Origin: Bacillus sp. X1(2014)
GTDB lineage: Bacteria > Bacillota > Bacilli > Bacillales_B > DSM-18226
Assembly: GCF_007678255.1 (NCBI RefSeq)
Contig: NZ_VEED01000006.1
Location: forward strand, 252,483 to 316,482
Length of the DNA stretch: 64,000 nucleotides
Reading direction: 5' to 3'
The position numbers were made by a program, and so were the translations under genes. The notes beneath the pieces are model-generated. The model had not been told where the DNA came from and made no database searches. It worked only from the letters and a program-made list of their open reading frames with translations. Within the stretch, counting starts at the first letter, position 1; each line of letters begins with the position of its first letter. Shown here piece after piece: positions 16,339 through 25,481 of this stretch.

Positions 16339-17757
16339 ATGGAGATTATCCTTTATTATTTAACTTTTGGAATGGTAGCAATTATTTTTACCACTTTTAT
16401 ATTCATGCTTTTGGGATGGCGTTGGTTCATGAAACTGATGGTGAAGCATATGGGAAAAATTATTTTATCTGACAGTTATCAAGAAAATGTGATGGAGTTG
16501 ATGCCGGGACTCAGGCATATGGGCATTCAAAATATGCTTGAAAATAGCCTGCGGGCAGAAACAGGCGACGTCCTTCACCGCCCGATGGGATCTTCAAAAA
16601 AATGGCCGCATTTAGATCCGATCACTTTTATCCCTGCCCAAACAACACCATTTCCAATTGATGGCGAAGAAGATGTAGATGTGCAGGTAACCATCGGTCC
16701 AAATGCAAAAAAACCAATGAAAATAAAAATCCCGTTAATGATCAGCGGAATGGCCTATGGAATCGCTCTCAGTGAGGAAGTGAGACTCTCCTTAGCTAAT
16801 GCTGCTAATAATGTGGGAACCGCTATTAATTCCGGTGAAGGGGCAGTCTTACCTGAAGAAATAAATATAGGCGGAAAATATATTTTACAGTTCTCCAAAA
16901 CAAACTGGGCAAAGGAAGATGATTTAATTAAGCGGGCCGATATGATTGAAATTAAGCTGGGACAGGGGGCACTATTTGGGACAGGCGGGAAAATTTCTCC
17001 CAAAAATTTAACGGGCCGGGCCCGTGAACTGATGGGTTTAGAGGAAAATGAAGATGCCGTGATTTATGATAATTTTGTTGAAGACCAAACGCTGGATGAT
17101 TTGAAAGAACTTGCTGATGAGCTTCGGAGAATTACAGGCGGTGTCCCCATTGGTGCAAAAATAGGGGCTGGCGGAAAAATTGAAGAAGATATTGATCATT
17201 TAATCTACATAGGTGTTGATTATATTGCGGTTGATGGAGGACAAGCAGCAACACTAGGTGCCGCCCCTATTTTATCAGATGACGTTGGAATCCCAACTCT
17301 GCATGCGATTGTAAGGGCTGCTAATCATTTAGAAAAGAGAGGCATGAAGGGAAAAATTAGTTTAATTGCCTCTGGCGGGCTGCTAGTACCCGGCCATTTT
17401 TTAAAAGTGCTCGCCCTCGGAGCAGATGCAGTCTATGTAGGATCAGCTATGTTATTTACCGTCTCACACCCTCAATCATTAAATGCCCTTCCATTTGAAC
17501 CACCCACTCAAGTTGTTTGGAATCAAGGGAAATTCAAGGATCAATTTAAGATTGAAGAGGGAGTAAAATCGGCAGAGAAATTTCTAACAGCAAGTATTGA
17601 AGAAATAAAAATGGCATTAAGAGCAATGGGAAAACGATCATTAAAGGAGTTATCGAAAAAGGATTTGGTTTCCTATGATGAATTGACCGCCAAAATGGTT
17701 GGAATTCCGTTTTCCTTTGAACCATGGGAAGAAAAACAAGGACATTTACCATCATAA
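16339..17757 (+). CDS. FMN-binding glutamate-synthase-like protein, copy 1
   Basis: About 472 residues. An N-terminal membrane helix (about 4-28) leads into a GltB synthase-type alpha/beta barrel: PLMISGMAYGIALSEE, NSGEGAVLPEE, EIKLGQGALFGTGGK, GAKIGAGGKIEEDIDHL, DYIAVDGGQAA and the phosphate-binding ASGGLLVPGHFLKVLALGAD. It resembles B. subtilis YerD. There is no glutaminase domain, so glutamate synthesis from glutamine cannot be assumed. The start at 16339 follows GGAG (16327-16330). An upstream TTG in frame is less likely. The membrane anchor and tandem duplication with the next gene are notable. Confidence 0.8.
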   Translation: MEIILYYLTFGMVAIIFTTFIFMLLGWRWFMKLMVKHMGKIILSDSYQENVMELMPGLRHMGIQNMLENSLRAETGDVLHRPMGSSKKWPHLDPITFIPAQTTPFPIDGEEDVDVQVTIGPNAKKPMKIKIPLMISGMAYGIALSEEVRLSLANAANNVGTAINSGEGAVLPEEINIGGKYILQFSKTNWAKEDDLIKRADMIEIKLGQGALFGTGGKISPKNLTGRARELMGLEENEDAVIYDNFVEDQTLDDLKELADELRRITGGVPIGAKIGAGGKIEEDIDHLIYIGVDYIAVDGGQAATLGAAPILSDDVGIPTLHAIVRAANHLEKRGMKGKISLIASGGLLVPGHFLKVLALGADAVYVGSAMLFTVSHPQSLNALPFEPPTQVVWNQGKFKDQFKIEEGVKSAEKFLTASIEEIKMALRAMGKRSLKELSKKDLVSYDELTAKMVGIPFSFEPWEEKQGHLPS

Positions 17758-17800
17758 TAAGCCTATCCCTATCTACTGTACGAATATTGGAGAAATGACT

Positions 17801-19216
17801 ATGCTGAACATATTATTTTATCTGACTTTTACAATGGTGACCCTATTATTTATCGTGTTGGTCTTCATGCTCATATGCTGGCGCTGGATGATGAAACTCA
17901 TAGTGAAAAAGGCCGGAAAAATTATTTTATCTGACAGTTATCAAGAAAATGTGATGGAGTTGATGCCGGGACTAAGACATATGGGCATTCAGAATATGCT
18001 AGAAAATAGCCTTCGGGCAGAAACAGGGGCCGTCTTGGATCGTCCTCTTGGCGGCTCTTCTAAAAAATGGCCGAATTTGGATCCCATTACCTTTATCCCT
18101 GCACAGACCTCACCATTTCCGGTCAATGGTGAGGAGGATGTAGATATATCTGTTACCATTGGGCCAAAGGCAAAAAGACCAATGAATATAAAAATTCCTC
18201 TTTTGATTAGTGGCATGGGTTACGGAATATCACTTAGTGAACAAGCAAGGCTATCTTTAGCAAAAGCAGCTAAAAAGACTGGAACGGCGATTAATTCAGG
18301 GCAAGGTGGAATCTTACCCGAAGAATTAGACGCTGCCGGAAAGTATATTTTACAATTTTCTAAAACAGACTGGGCAAAGGAAGAACATTTATTACATCGT
18401 GCGGACATGATAGAAATTAAATTAGGCCAGGGTGCATTAGCGGGAATGGGGAAAAAAATTCCACCACAAAATTTAACAGGTCGTGCCCGCGATGTCATGG
18501 GGCTTAAGGAAAATGAGGAAGCGGTCATTTATGAAAACTTTTATGAAAATCAAACGCTAGTAGACTTAAAACTACTTGTGGAGGAGCTTCGCGTAAGATC
18601 AGGTGGTGTTCCTATAGGAGTCAAAATTGGCGCAGGTGGAAAAATCGAAGAAGATATTGATCATTTAATCTTTATGGGAATTGATTTTATAGCCATAGAC
18701 GGCGGTCAAGCAGCCATGCACGGTGCACCGCCTATATTATTCGATGACTTTGGAATCCCAACATTACATGCAGTAGTTAGAGCTGTGAAACATTTAGAAA
18801 AATCAAAGATGAAGGGAAAGATTAGTTTAATTGTTTCAGGAGGACTTTTAGTACCCGGTCATTTTTTAAAAGTGCTTGCACTCGGAGCTGATGCTGTATA
18901 TTTAGGCTCTGCTATGTTGTTTGCTCTCGCTCATGATCAAGTATTGAATGCCCTCCCATTTGAGCCTCCTACACAAGCTATATGGTATGATGGCAAGTTC
19001 AAGGATCAATTTAAAACCAAAGAAGGGGAAAAAACAGCCGAAAAATTCTTAACGGCTAGTGTAGAAGAAATGAAAATGGCATTAAGAGCAATTGGAAAAC
19101 GATCTTTAAAAGAGTTGTCAAAAAAGGATTTAGTTTCCTATGATGAATTAACGGCTAAAATGGCTGGAATTCCGTTTTCCTTTAGACCATGGGAAGACAA
19201 TCAACTTGAGAAATAG
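17801..19216 (+). CDS. FMN-binding glutamate-synthase-like protein, copy 2
   Basis: About 471 residues, paralogous to the preceding gene over its whole length, including the N-terminal membrane helix and all barrel motifs (LLISGMGYGISLSEQ, NSGQGGILPEE, GVKIGAGGKIEED, DFIAIDGGQAA). The start at 17801 is set by TTGGAGAA at 17787-17794, and the gap to copy 1 is 43 bp, so the two are co-transcribed. One active-site loop differs between copies (GGQAAMHGAPP here, GGQAATLGAAP in copy 1), which may reflect different substrates or a heteromer. A hairpin at 19276-19312 ends the unit. Confidence 0.8.
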   Translation: MLNILFYLTFTMVTLLFIVLVFMLICWRWMMKLIVKKAGKIILSDSYQENVMELMPGLRHMGIQNMLENSLRAETGAVLDRPLGGSSKKWPNLDPITFIPAQTSPFPVNGEEDVDISVTIGPKAKRPMNIKIPLLISGMGYGISLSEQARLSLAKAAKKTGTAINSGQGGILPEELDAAGKYILQFSKTDWAKEEHLLHRADMIEIKLGQGALAGMGKKIPPQNLTGRARDVMGLKENEEAVIYENFYENQTLVDLKLLVEELRVRSGGVPIGVKIGAGGKIEEDIDHLIFMGIDFIAIDGGQAAMHGAPPILFDDFGIPTLHAVVRAVKHLEKSKMKGKISLIVSGGLLVPGHFLKVLALGADAVYLGSAMLFALAHDQVLNALPFEPPTQAIWYDGKFKDQFKTKEGEKTAEKFLTASVEEMKMALRAIGKRSLKELSKKDLVSYDELTAKMAGIPFSFRPWEDNQLEK

Positions 19217-19275
19217 GCTCTAATTTCAAAAAATAAGCGGTGGCATGTTTAAGAATGGAAACCTTACTATGAAAT

Positions 19276-19312
19276 AAAACCTACCTTGAATACTCCAAAG
19301 GCAGGTTTTCTT
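19276..19312. terminator. Bidirectional terminator between copy 2 and the ABC operon
   Basis: AAAACCTACCTT / AAGGCAGGTTTT stem between converging genes, T-run on both strands. Confidence 0.7.
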
Positions 19313-19317
19313 CCAGT

Positions 19318-20040
19318 CTATAATATTTGGTTCAAAAACCTTTTAGTACGTTCATGTTTTGGATTGACAAAGATATCATTTGGATGTCCTTCTTCAATAA
19401 TATTTCCGTCTGCAAGCATAATGACTCGGTCAGCCACTTCTTTCGCAAATCCCATTTCATGTGTCACAATCACCATCGTCATCCCGTCACGTGCCAGATC
19501 CTTCATTACCTGCAGTACTTCACCAACAAGCTCAGGATCCAATGCTGAAGTCGGCTCATCAAAAAGCATCACTTTGGGTTCCATGGCTAATGCTCTCGCG
19601 ATCGCTACCCGCTGCTTTTGCCCGCCGGATAATTGTTCAGGATAGTAGTTGGCTTTATCCTCTAAGCCTACCTTTTTAAGAAGGGCCATTGCTTTTGAAC
19701 TTGCTGCTTCCTTTGTTTCTTTTCTTACAAAAATCGGTGCTTCAATAATATTTTCTATTACTGTTTTATGGGGGAAAAGATTGAAATGCTGAAACACCAT
19801 TCCTACCTTTTCTCTTACTTTATTTAAGTTTGTTTTTGCTAGATCTATTTTTTCAGAATTGATGATAATGTCACCGCGCTCTGCCACTTCTAAAAAATTG
19901 AGGCAGCGAAGCAGAGTACTTTTACCAGAGCCACTGGCACCGATCAGAACAACTACCTCTTTCTCGTCTACACTTAAGTTAATATTTTTTAATACCTCAA
20001 GCTTACCAAAGGATTTTGAAAGATTGCTAATTTCAATCAT
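19318..20040 (-). CDS. Amino-acid ABC transporter ATP-binding protein (lysine uptake predicted)
   Basis: A 240-residue ABC ATPase of the polar amino-acid uptake (GlnQ/HisP) type. Walker A is GASGSGKST (about 32-40), the signature LSGGQKQR lies near 135-142, Walker [15 protein letters not shown] is followed by the H-loop THE, and the Q-loop has [10 protein letters not shown]. It overlaps the permease gene by 4 bp. The operon is headed by a lysine riboswitch, so the imported substrate is most likely lysine. The sequence alone would only say polar amino acid. Confidence 0.92.
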   Translation of the reverse strand: MIEISNLSKSFGKLEVLKNINLSVDEKEVVVLIGASGSGKSTLLRCLNFLEVAERGDIIINSEKIDLAKTNLNKVREKVGMVFQHFNLFPHKTVIENIIEAPIFVRKETKEAASSKAMALLKKVGLEDKANYYPEQLSGGQKQRVAIARALAMEPKVMLFDEPTSALDPELVGEVLQVMKDLARDGMTMVIVTHEMGFAKEVADRVIMLADGNIIEEGHPNDIFVNPKHERTKRFLNQIL

Positions 20041-20720
20041 GCCATTACGCCCTCCTTAGGTTTACTGACATCCATTTTCTTTTCAATCCGATTAGCAACC
20101 CATGTGAAAATCAGAACGATAATCAAATAATAGACTCCTACAACAAAGTACGTTTCAAAAGGCATATAGTTTTCACCTTGGACACTAAGAGCCGTGTTAT
20201 ATAGGTCAGTCACGGCAATATAGGCAACAAGGGAAGAATCTTTTAAGCCAATAATAAACTGATTGGCTAAAGACGGAATTGCTCTTTTGAAAGCCTGTGG
20301 GAAAATAATTCTCCTCATCGCAAGAGAATAAGGCATTCCGAGTGACCTAGCCGCTTCCATCTGTCCGCGATCAATTGATTGCACGGCTCCTCTAAAAATT
20401 TCCGCAATGTAGGCACCCGTATGAACACCTAATGCCAGAGCCCCTGCCGTGAAACTGTCCAGGTTCACGATATTGGCAAGTCCATAATAAAGGAACATGA
20501 TCTGAACAATGAGAGGCGTTCCACGAATAATACCTATATAGATATCGGCTATACGATTTAGTATTTTACTAGTGGAAATCTTAAAGCCTGCGAAAATTAT
20601 GCCGATCACCATCGCAAATAATAGCGAGATGGCCGTTATAGCGATTGTCATCCAAGAAGCTTTCAAAAAAGCAATTCCATGTTCACTAAAAATACTGATA
20701 ATATTTTCAATAAATATCAT
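20037..20720 (-). CDS. Amino-acid ABC transporter permease (lysine uptake predicted)
   Basis: About 227 residues with five membrane segments and the HisM/GlnP pattern: [47 protein letters not shown] (the EAA loop contacting the ATPase) and [18 protein letters not shown]. The start is moved to 20720 (MIFIENII) because AGGAGG lies eight bases before that ATG. It is the middle gene of a three-gene operon with the binding protein upstream and the ATPase downstream. Confidence 0.92.
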   Translation of the reverse strand: MIFIENIISIFSEHGIAFLKASWMTIAITAISLLFAMVIGIIFAGFKISTSKILNRIADIYIGIIRGTPLIVQIMFLYYGLANIVNLDSFTAGALALGVHTGAYIAEIFRGAVQSIDRGQMEAARSLGMPYSLAMRRIIFPQAFKRAIPSLANQFIIGLKDSSLVAYIAVTDLYNTALSVQGENYMPFETYFVVGVYYLIIVLIFTWVANRIEKKMDVSKPKEGVMA

Positions 20721-20793
20721 GATGCGTACCTCCTTCGTTGAATAGTGCAAGCACCCACATTAGGTGCTTACACTAAAATTTTTCTATCCCATC

Positions 20794-21594
20794 TTACTTT
20801 TCCATAATGTTGGTATTAAACCATTTCATACTGATTTTTTCATACGTACCATCGTCAATCATCGATTGGATGGCCTCGTTGATTTTATCAGCAAGCTCTT
20901 TGTTTCCTTCAGCAACCGCTACACTTACACGGTCTTCATTCAATAAATCGCCAATTTCTTTAATTTTTAAGCCTTTTTCATTTTTTGCACTCACACCGAC
21001 AATTTTATCAGTGATCACGGCATCTAAACGGCCAAGCGCTAAATCTTGAAGTGCATTGACGTCTGTTGGATAGCCTTTGACTTGATCAGATAATTCATCG
21101 GCCATGTCTTTCCAAGTACTAGCCTGAATGACGCCAATTTTTTTCCCTTTTAAATCCTCTTTTGATTGAATATCGGAATTGCCTTCCGCTACAAAAATCT
21201 GTGCACCAGATAGATAATATGGATTGGTGAAATCAACTTGCTTATCACGCTCAGGTGTAGCAGTCATACTTCCGATAATTGCATCATATTTGTTTGCCTT
21301 CAATCCTTGGATAATTGTTTCCCATGGATTTGTTACAGGGTTTGCTTCAAGCCCAATTCTCTTAGCAATTTCTGTTCCAATTTCAACATCAAATCCAGTC
21401 AATTTACCGTCCTTCTTAAAGTTTAACGGTGGATATTGTCCTGTCATGGAAAATGTTAACGCGCCTTCTTTTACTAACTCATGCTTAGAGCCACTTGCTT
21501 TTGATGCCTTTTCTGCTCCATCACTCTTCTCTGTTCCGCAAGCAGATAAAATCAACATCATTGCTGCTGCTAATAAAAATGCAAACTTTTTCAT
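20794..21594 (-). CDS. Amino-acid ABC transporter substrate-binding lipoprotein (lysine predicted)
   Basis: About 266 residues. A lipoprotein signal peptide ends at the lipobox LILSAC, so the mature Cys is anchored outside the membrane. The family-3 solute-binding fold follows: LTFSMTGQYPPLNFKKDGKLTGFDVEIGTEIAKRIG, IIQGLKANKYDAIIGSMTATPERDKQVDFTNPYY and LGRLDAVITD. It captures the amino acid and delivers it to the permease. The start at 21594 begins MKKFAFLL, after a G-rich site. It is the first gene after the lysine riboswitch, which supports lysine as ligand. Confidence 0.92.
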   Translation of the reverse strand: MKKFAFLLAAAMMLILSACGTEKSDGAEKASKASGSKHELVKEGALTFSMTGQYPPLNFKKDGKLTGFDVEIGTEIAKRIGLEANPVTNPWETIIQGLKANKYDAIIGSMTATPERDKQVDFTNPYYLSGAQIFVAEGNSDIQSKEDLKGKKIGVIQASTWKDMADELSDQVKGYPTDVNALQDLALGRLDAVITDKIVGVSAKNEKGLKIKEIGDLLNEDRVSVAVAEGNKELADKINEAIQSMIDDGTYEKISMKWFNTNIMEK

Positions 21595-21612
21595 AAATAT
21601 GCCCCCCTGTTT

Positions 21613-21862
21613 AATAAAAAACACCGTCAATGTGAATATGACGGTGTTCTACACACCCTCATCGATTAGCATTGGTGAAGATAGTTCTCCACAATTCCAA
21701 GGAACTGTGACAGTTCTGCCTCTATTCGAGTGCAGACCCAGCTTTCTGAAAGAAGTGATTTCAGAAGCTTCGGCGATTGATCCTTTTTCCTATTTTCATA
21801 GATTTCACTGAATCTCCAATAGGATACTAATAACAATCGCGACCTCTACCTCATCTAATGCT
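21613..21862 (-). ncRNA. Lysine riboswitch (L box) with terminator
   Basis: Read on the minus strand, the leader has the L-box core in order: an AGAGGTCGCG stretch after the P1 5' strand, ATCGCCGAAG, GCTGGGTCTGCA, then CTTGG and GAACTATCTTCACC closing P1. AGCATT (21862-21857) pairs with AATGCT (21673-21668) to extend P1. A terminator follows (stem AACACCGTCA / TGACGGTGTT, 21620-21648, with T-run). These match the known lysC-type aptamer. Lysine binding is expected to stabilise P1 and allow termination, switching off the transporter operon when lysine is plentiful. Confidence 0.9.
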
Positions 21863-21970
21863 TAAAGATGAGGATTTATATTTAGTTCAACGAAACAATT
21901 TTTAGTATATATAAATATTCTAACATTTTCAATAATAATTTTAATGGAATTTGTATCCAAATTAAAAGAC

Positions 21971-21999
21971 TTGACGGGCTTTATCTTCTGAGATACATT
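21971..21999 (+). promoter_or_regulatory. SigA-type promoter of rocB
   Basis: TTGACG (21971-21976), a 17-bp spacer and TACATT (21994-21999), 40 bp before the rocB ATG. No SigL (-24/-12) element is seen, unlike B. subtilis roc operons. Confidence 0.5.
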
Positions 22000-22039
22000 T
22001 TTTTAAAATACCAATTTACTAGAAAAGAAGGTCAGGCGT

Positions 22040-23692
22040 ATGTTGCAATGTCGTGAGGATGTGCTGACATTCACGAAACAGCTCGTAAACATTGAAAGTG
22101 TTGTTAATACCAATGGCGAAAAAGTCATTGCTCAGTCTTTATATTCTATGATTTCTTCTATGCCCTATTTTTCACAAAACCCCAGCCACCTAGTTTTAGA
22201 ACAAACGCTCAACGATGATCAAGAGCGTTATAATGTTCTTGCTTTTGTTAAAGGAACAAAAGGAAATAGCAACCGTACGGTGATTTTGATGGGGCATATT
22301 GACACGGTTGGGATTGATGATTTTAATCACTTAAAAGACCAGGCTTGCTTCCCAGAGGAACTTATGGAATCACTGAAAAGTGAACAGCTTCCAGCTGCTG
22401 CTAAAGCACATTTAAATTCGGGGGATTGGTTATTTGGCCGCGGCGTCCTTGATATGAAAAGCGGGGTTGCCAGTCACTTATATCTCTTAAACTATTATTC
22501 TCTGCATCCTGAAGAATTAGACGGAAACATTGTCCTCTTATCGGAATGTGACGAAGAGGACAGTTCACACGGTGTTCTTTCAGCTTTGAAAACATTGAAA
22601 CGCTGGAAAAAAGAACATAATTTTAACTATGTAGCCGCAATTAATGCGGATTTTGTTTCACCAAGATATGAAGGCGACGAAAATCGCTATATCTACAAGG
22701 GGACCGTCGGAAAGCTGCTGCCATCGTTCTTTATTACAGGAGCGGAAACGCATGTAGGCTCAGCCTTTGAGGGACTCGATCCAAACTTTATTGCAGCCGA
22801 GCTGACCAGGCAAATCAATTACAATCCGGAGCTATGTAACGAAGCGTTTGGTGAGACGACTGTGCCGCCTGTTTCGTTAAAACAAACGGATTTGAAGCCG
22901 TCTTATACAGTTCAAACTGCCTTAGCTGCCTATGTTTACTATAATTTCTTTATTCACTCCTGGTCTCCAAAGGACGTGCTTGAAAAATTAAGGGAACAAG
23001 CTATGATTGCTTTTACAAATGCCCTGACCTCCTTTGAAGTAAGATATAAACAATACAGCAAATTGAGCGGCGAACCATATGTACAACATCCTTGGAAGCC
23101 TAGAGTGATGACGTTCGAAGAAATGGAACAATTATTGGTCGATGAGAACGGAGAGCTGTTCACAGCACATATGAGTCAATTTAAAGAAAAGCTTTTAAAA
23201 AATACGGAACTAGATACGCGCATGTTTGCGGCAAAGGTGGTAGAGGAAGCCTGGAAATGGATGAAGGATAAAAATCCAGCCATTATTCTGTTTTACTCAT
23301 CCCTGTACTCTCCACGAATTGAATTGACAGGTAAAACATCAGACGAGCTTGCCTTAATTACTTCATTGGATGAAGCTGTGGAAGAACTCCAACCACACTA
23401 TCAATATCCGATTGTAACACGTAACTTTTTCCCTTATATCTCTGATATGAGTTTTGTTGCTCTTAGTGATGATGAAGCCGGTATTAATGCCGAATCAAAC
23501 AATAACCCTGGCTGGGGTACGAAACTCTTTGTAGACTATCAAGATATTCGCGATATCAATGTACCAGTAATCAATATCGGTCCTTATGGTTTAGATGCTC
23601 ACAAGAAACTTGAAAGACTGGAAATGACCTACTCGTTTGAAATAGTACCGAATCTAACACATCTTGTGATTCAAAAATTATTTAATAATTGA
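22040..23692 (+). CDS. rocB: RocB-like M20-family peptidase (arginine utilisation)
   Basis: A 550-residue M20/M28-type metallohydrolase matching the RocB family in length and motifs. VILMGHIDTVG (about 84-94) carries the first metal-ligand His/Asp, RGVLDMKSGVASHLYLL (about 135-151) the bridging Asp, and LLSECDEEDSSHG (about 168-180) the catalytic Glu pair. A large insert replaces the usual lid. RocB is linked to arginine degradation in Bacillus, but its exact reaction is not established. It is monocistronic here, with a perfect palindromic terminator, and lies next to the lysine ABC operon on the opposite strand. Confidence 0.88.
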   Translation: MLQCREDVLTFTKQLVNIESVVNTNGEKVIAQSLYSMISSMPYFSQNPSHLVLEQTLNDDQERYNVLAFVKGTKGNSNRTVILMGHIDTVGIDDFNHLKDQACFPEELMESLKSEQLPAAAKAHLNSGDWLFGRGVLDMKSGVASHLYLLNYYSLHPEELDGNIVLLSECDEEDSSHGVLSALKTLKRWKKEHNFNYVAAINADFVSPRYEGDENRYIYKGTVGKLLPSFFITGAETHVGSAFEGLDPNFIAAELTRQINYNPELCNEAFGETTVPPVSLKQTDLKPSYTVQTALAAYVYYNFFIHSWSPKDVLEKLREQAMIAFTNALTSFEVRYKQYSKLSGEPYVQHPWKPRVMTFEEMEQLLVDENGELFTAHMSQFKEKLLKNTELDTRMFAAKVVEEAWKWMKDKNPAIILFYSSLYSPRIELTGKTSDELALITSLDEAVEELQPHYQYPIVTRNFFPYISDMSFVALSDDEAGINAESNNNPGWGTKLFVDYQDIRDINVPVINIGPYGLDAHKKLERLEMTYSFEIVPNLTHLVIQKLFNN

Positions 23693-23695
23693 ACC

Positions 23696-23727
23696 AAAAA
23701 GCCTGTAGACTAGTCTACAGGCTTTTT
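23696..23727. terminator. Perfect palindromic terminator of rocB
   Basis: A 32-bp perfect palindrome (AAAAAGCCTGTAGACT and its complement) immediately after the rocB stop. Confidence 0.88.
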
Positions 23728-23853
23728 AGCTGGAAGGAAAAGGGAGTCCATTATGAAGGGTTTGATGCATTCGCAACCTGGCAATATTTAACGGAAAATT
23801 CACACTCACCTGTCAAATTTTTATATAAAATAAGCTTAGAAAGGAAGTGGCCT

Positions 23854-24765
23854 ATGATACTTAAAAGCAGAACAGAATCAGATGAATTATTGAAAATGCG
23901 ATCTTTAAACATACGGATGCTGTTAACTCAAGAAGAAAAGTTTCATTATTTCAACCTGGAAAAGGGTTATGAGGGGGAGGTGAAATTCGATAGAATGGCA
24001 GAAAATCTTCTTCAAGAAGAAAGATATACCATCAATGACTTGCTGCTTAAAGTTAATAATTCCTATTTTCAGATTGATACAACGCTAGTTTCGCAAGAAG
24101 TCATTCGTCTGTTGGATGTGAAAAATTTTGAAGGAGATTTTTGCTTGGAAGGGGACAGATTTTTCCTCGTTAAAACCGGTAGAGAATATAAAAATCCAAT
24201 TGGTCAATTAAATAAATGTGCATCACAATTCCGTCAGCTGCTCCAAGACCTCAAGCTTAATTACCTCGTTGAAGCCACACTTGTTTTTATTAACCCCGAA
24301 TTTACTTTATACAACGCGCAAGTGGACCACCCTATTATTCTTCCCAATCAGGTGAACCGGTTTTTAAAAAGTATAAATGATACATCATCAAAATTGAATG
24401 ATGATCACAAAAAATTGGCCCAACAATTAATTTCCTTACATCAAACTAAAAACCCATTTACACAGGTACCAAACTATCAATATGAACAGCTAAAAAAGAA
24501 AATTTATTGTAAATTTTGTAGTTCCTTTTTGGTTTCTTTACAGAACCATTTGTTCGTTTGCGAAAAGTGTGGAGGCCATGAAACGGTTGAAGATGCTATT
24601 CTCCGAAATGTGAAGGAGTTTCAGTTGCTATTTCCTGAAAGAAAGATAACTACTACAAACATTTATGAGTGGTGCAGCGTCGATTTAACAAAAAAGACAT
24701 TTTACAGGATATTAAAGAAGAACTTTACGTCCTTTGGAAAAACAAGTGATTCCTATTATATATAA
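23854..24765 (+). CDS. NERD-domain nuclease-related protein with zinc ribbon, paralogue 1
   Basis: About 303 residues. The NERD domain (about 35-155) has the PD-(D/E)xK-like set: GYEGE (38-42), QID (Asp75), DVKN (Asp88, Lys90) and Gln118, so the active site looks intact. A CxxC...CxxC zinc ribbon follows (Cys219/222/236/239), then a basic, winged-helix-like tail. NERD proteins are predicted DNA-processing enzymes of unknown role. The start is put at 23854 (MILKSRTES) because AAGGAAGTGG precedes it and paralogue 2 starts with the same motif; an upstream extension would overlap the rocB terminator. A 52-bp hairpin repeat array begins about 60 bp after the stop. Confidence 0.8.
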   Translation: MILKSRTESDELLKMRSLNIRMLLTQEEKFHYFNLEKGYEGEVKFDRMAENLLQEERYTINDLLLKVNNSYFQIDTTLVSQEVIRLLDVKNFEGDFCLEGDRFFLVKTGREYKNPIGQLNKCASQFRQLLQDLKLNYLVEATLVFINPEFTLYNAQVDHPIILPNQVNRFLKSINDTSSKLNDDHKKLAQQLISLHQTKNPFTQVPNYQYEQLKKKIYCKFCSSFLVSLQNHLFVCEKCGGHETVEDAILRNVKEFQLLFPERKITTTNIYEWCSVDLTKKTFYRILKKNFTSFGKTSDSYYI

Positions 24766-24796
24766 TGTTTGTTCTGATGGAAGATTGGTATTTTTT

Positions 24797-25250
24797 CCGA
24801 CATAATTACACCTTTTTAGCTTTACCCTGTCCAAAGTTTGCTCGACTTCGGATAGGGACTTTTCTTTTTTGGACCTTTCTTGTCCGAAGTTCCTACGATT
24901 TCGGACATGCTCTTGCTTTTTTGGCTCTTCCTTGTCCGAAGTTCCCTCTACTTCGGACATGCTCTTGCCTTTTTGGCTCTTCCTTGTCCGAAGTTCCCAC
25001 GACTTCGGACATCCTCTTGCCTTTTTGGACTCTTCCTTGTCCGAAGTTCCCACAGCTTCGGACATACTCTTGCCTTTTTGGCTCTTCCTTGTCCGAAGTT
25101 CCCACAGCTTCGGACATACTCTTACCGTTTTGGCTCTTCCTTGTCCGAAGTTCTCACGACTTCGGACATACTCTTGCCTTTTTGGACTCTTCCTTGTCCG
25201 AAGTTCCCACAACTTCGGACATGCTCTTGCCTTTTTAGCTTTGCCTTTTT
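24797..25250 (+). repeat. Tandem array of 52/53-bp hairpin units (array 1)
   Basis: Eight recognisable units start with TGTCC at 24828, 24881, 24933, 24985, 25038, 25090, 25142 and 25195; the first is degenerate and fragments flank the array. Each unit is a 10-bp stem (TGTCCGAAGT / ACTTCGGACA), a 7-nt loop (TCCCACG and variants), a 10-nt spacer, T5, and a GGCTCTTCC-like tail. Differences between units fall in the loop or make G-U pairs, so the stem is kept. Period is not a multiple of 3, and the open frames across it are artefacts. It fills most of the gap 24766-25481. Confidence 0.9.
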
Positions 25251-25279
25251 CGAAAGTTGAACCATATTTTAAATTGCCT

Positions 25280-25300
25280 CTATTTATGGTACGGTTCACC
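25280..25300 (-). repeat. rlmH-3'-end-like direct repeat (att-like site 1)
   Basis: Read on the minus strand this 21-mer encodes Gly-Glu-Pro-Tyr-His-Lys-stop, the exact C-terminus of RlmH (30893-30913), with three differences, all synonymous. It is followed by AGAGGCA, as in site 2. It is also the left half of an imperfect hairpin (25283-25311). It is in the same orientation as the other copies, as for an SCC-type att site. Confidence 0.7.
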
Positions 25301-25481
25301 GCACCATTAAACTGGCGGTTTTTTTGCTATTATTCTCTTTCCCATCAGTTAAATTATTGAACAAAAAAATCCTTTCATCAAAGATTCTATTGTGAAAGAG
25401 ATTTTCCTACTGTTCGTTTGTAAATAATAACGAACGTTTAGGAAAACCTAGATTAAAGAGAGAATACAGGAGGGCGAAAAA

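Noticed and set aside
21863..22039. SigL/RocR control of rocB
   Set aside because: No TGGCAC-N5-TTGC element upstream; a SigA-like promoter fits better.
23689..23853. N-terminal extension of NERD paralogue 1
   Set aside because: It would begin inside the rocB stop and run through the rocB terminator. Paralogue 2 aligns from 23854 and a ribosome site is there.
24828..25246. CRISPR array
   Set aside because: The whole 52-bp unit repeats with no unique spacers, and no cas genes are near. The same holds for 43773-44024.
24712..25299. Long open frames on both strands through 24.7-25.3 kb giving repetitive proteins
   Set aside because: The repeat unit is 52/53 bp, not a multiple of three, so any open frame cycles through all phases. 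No ribosome sites, and the unit is plainly a DNA or RNA hairpin repeat.
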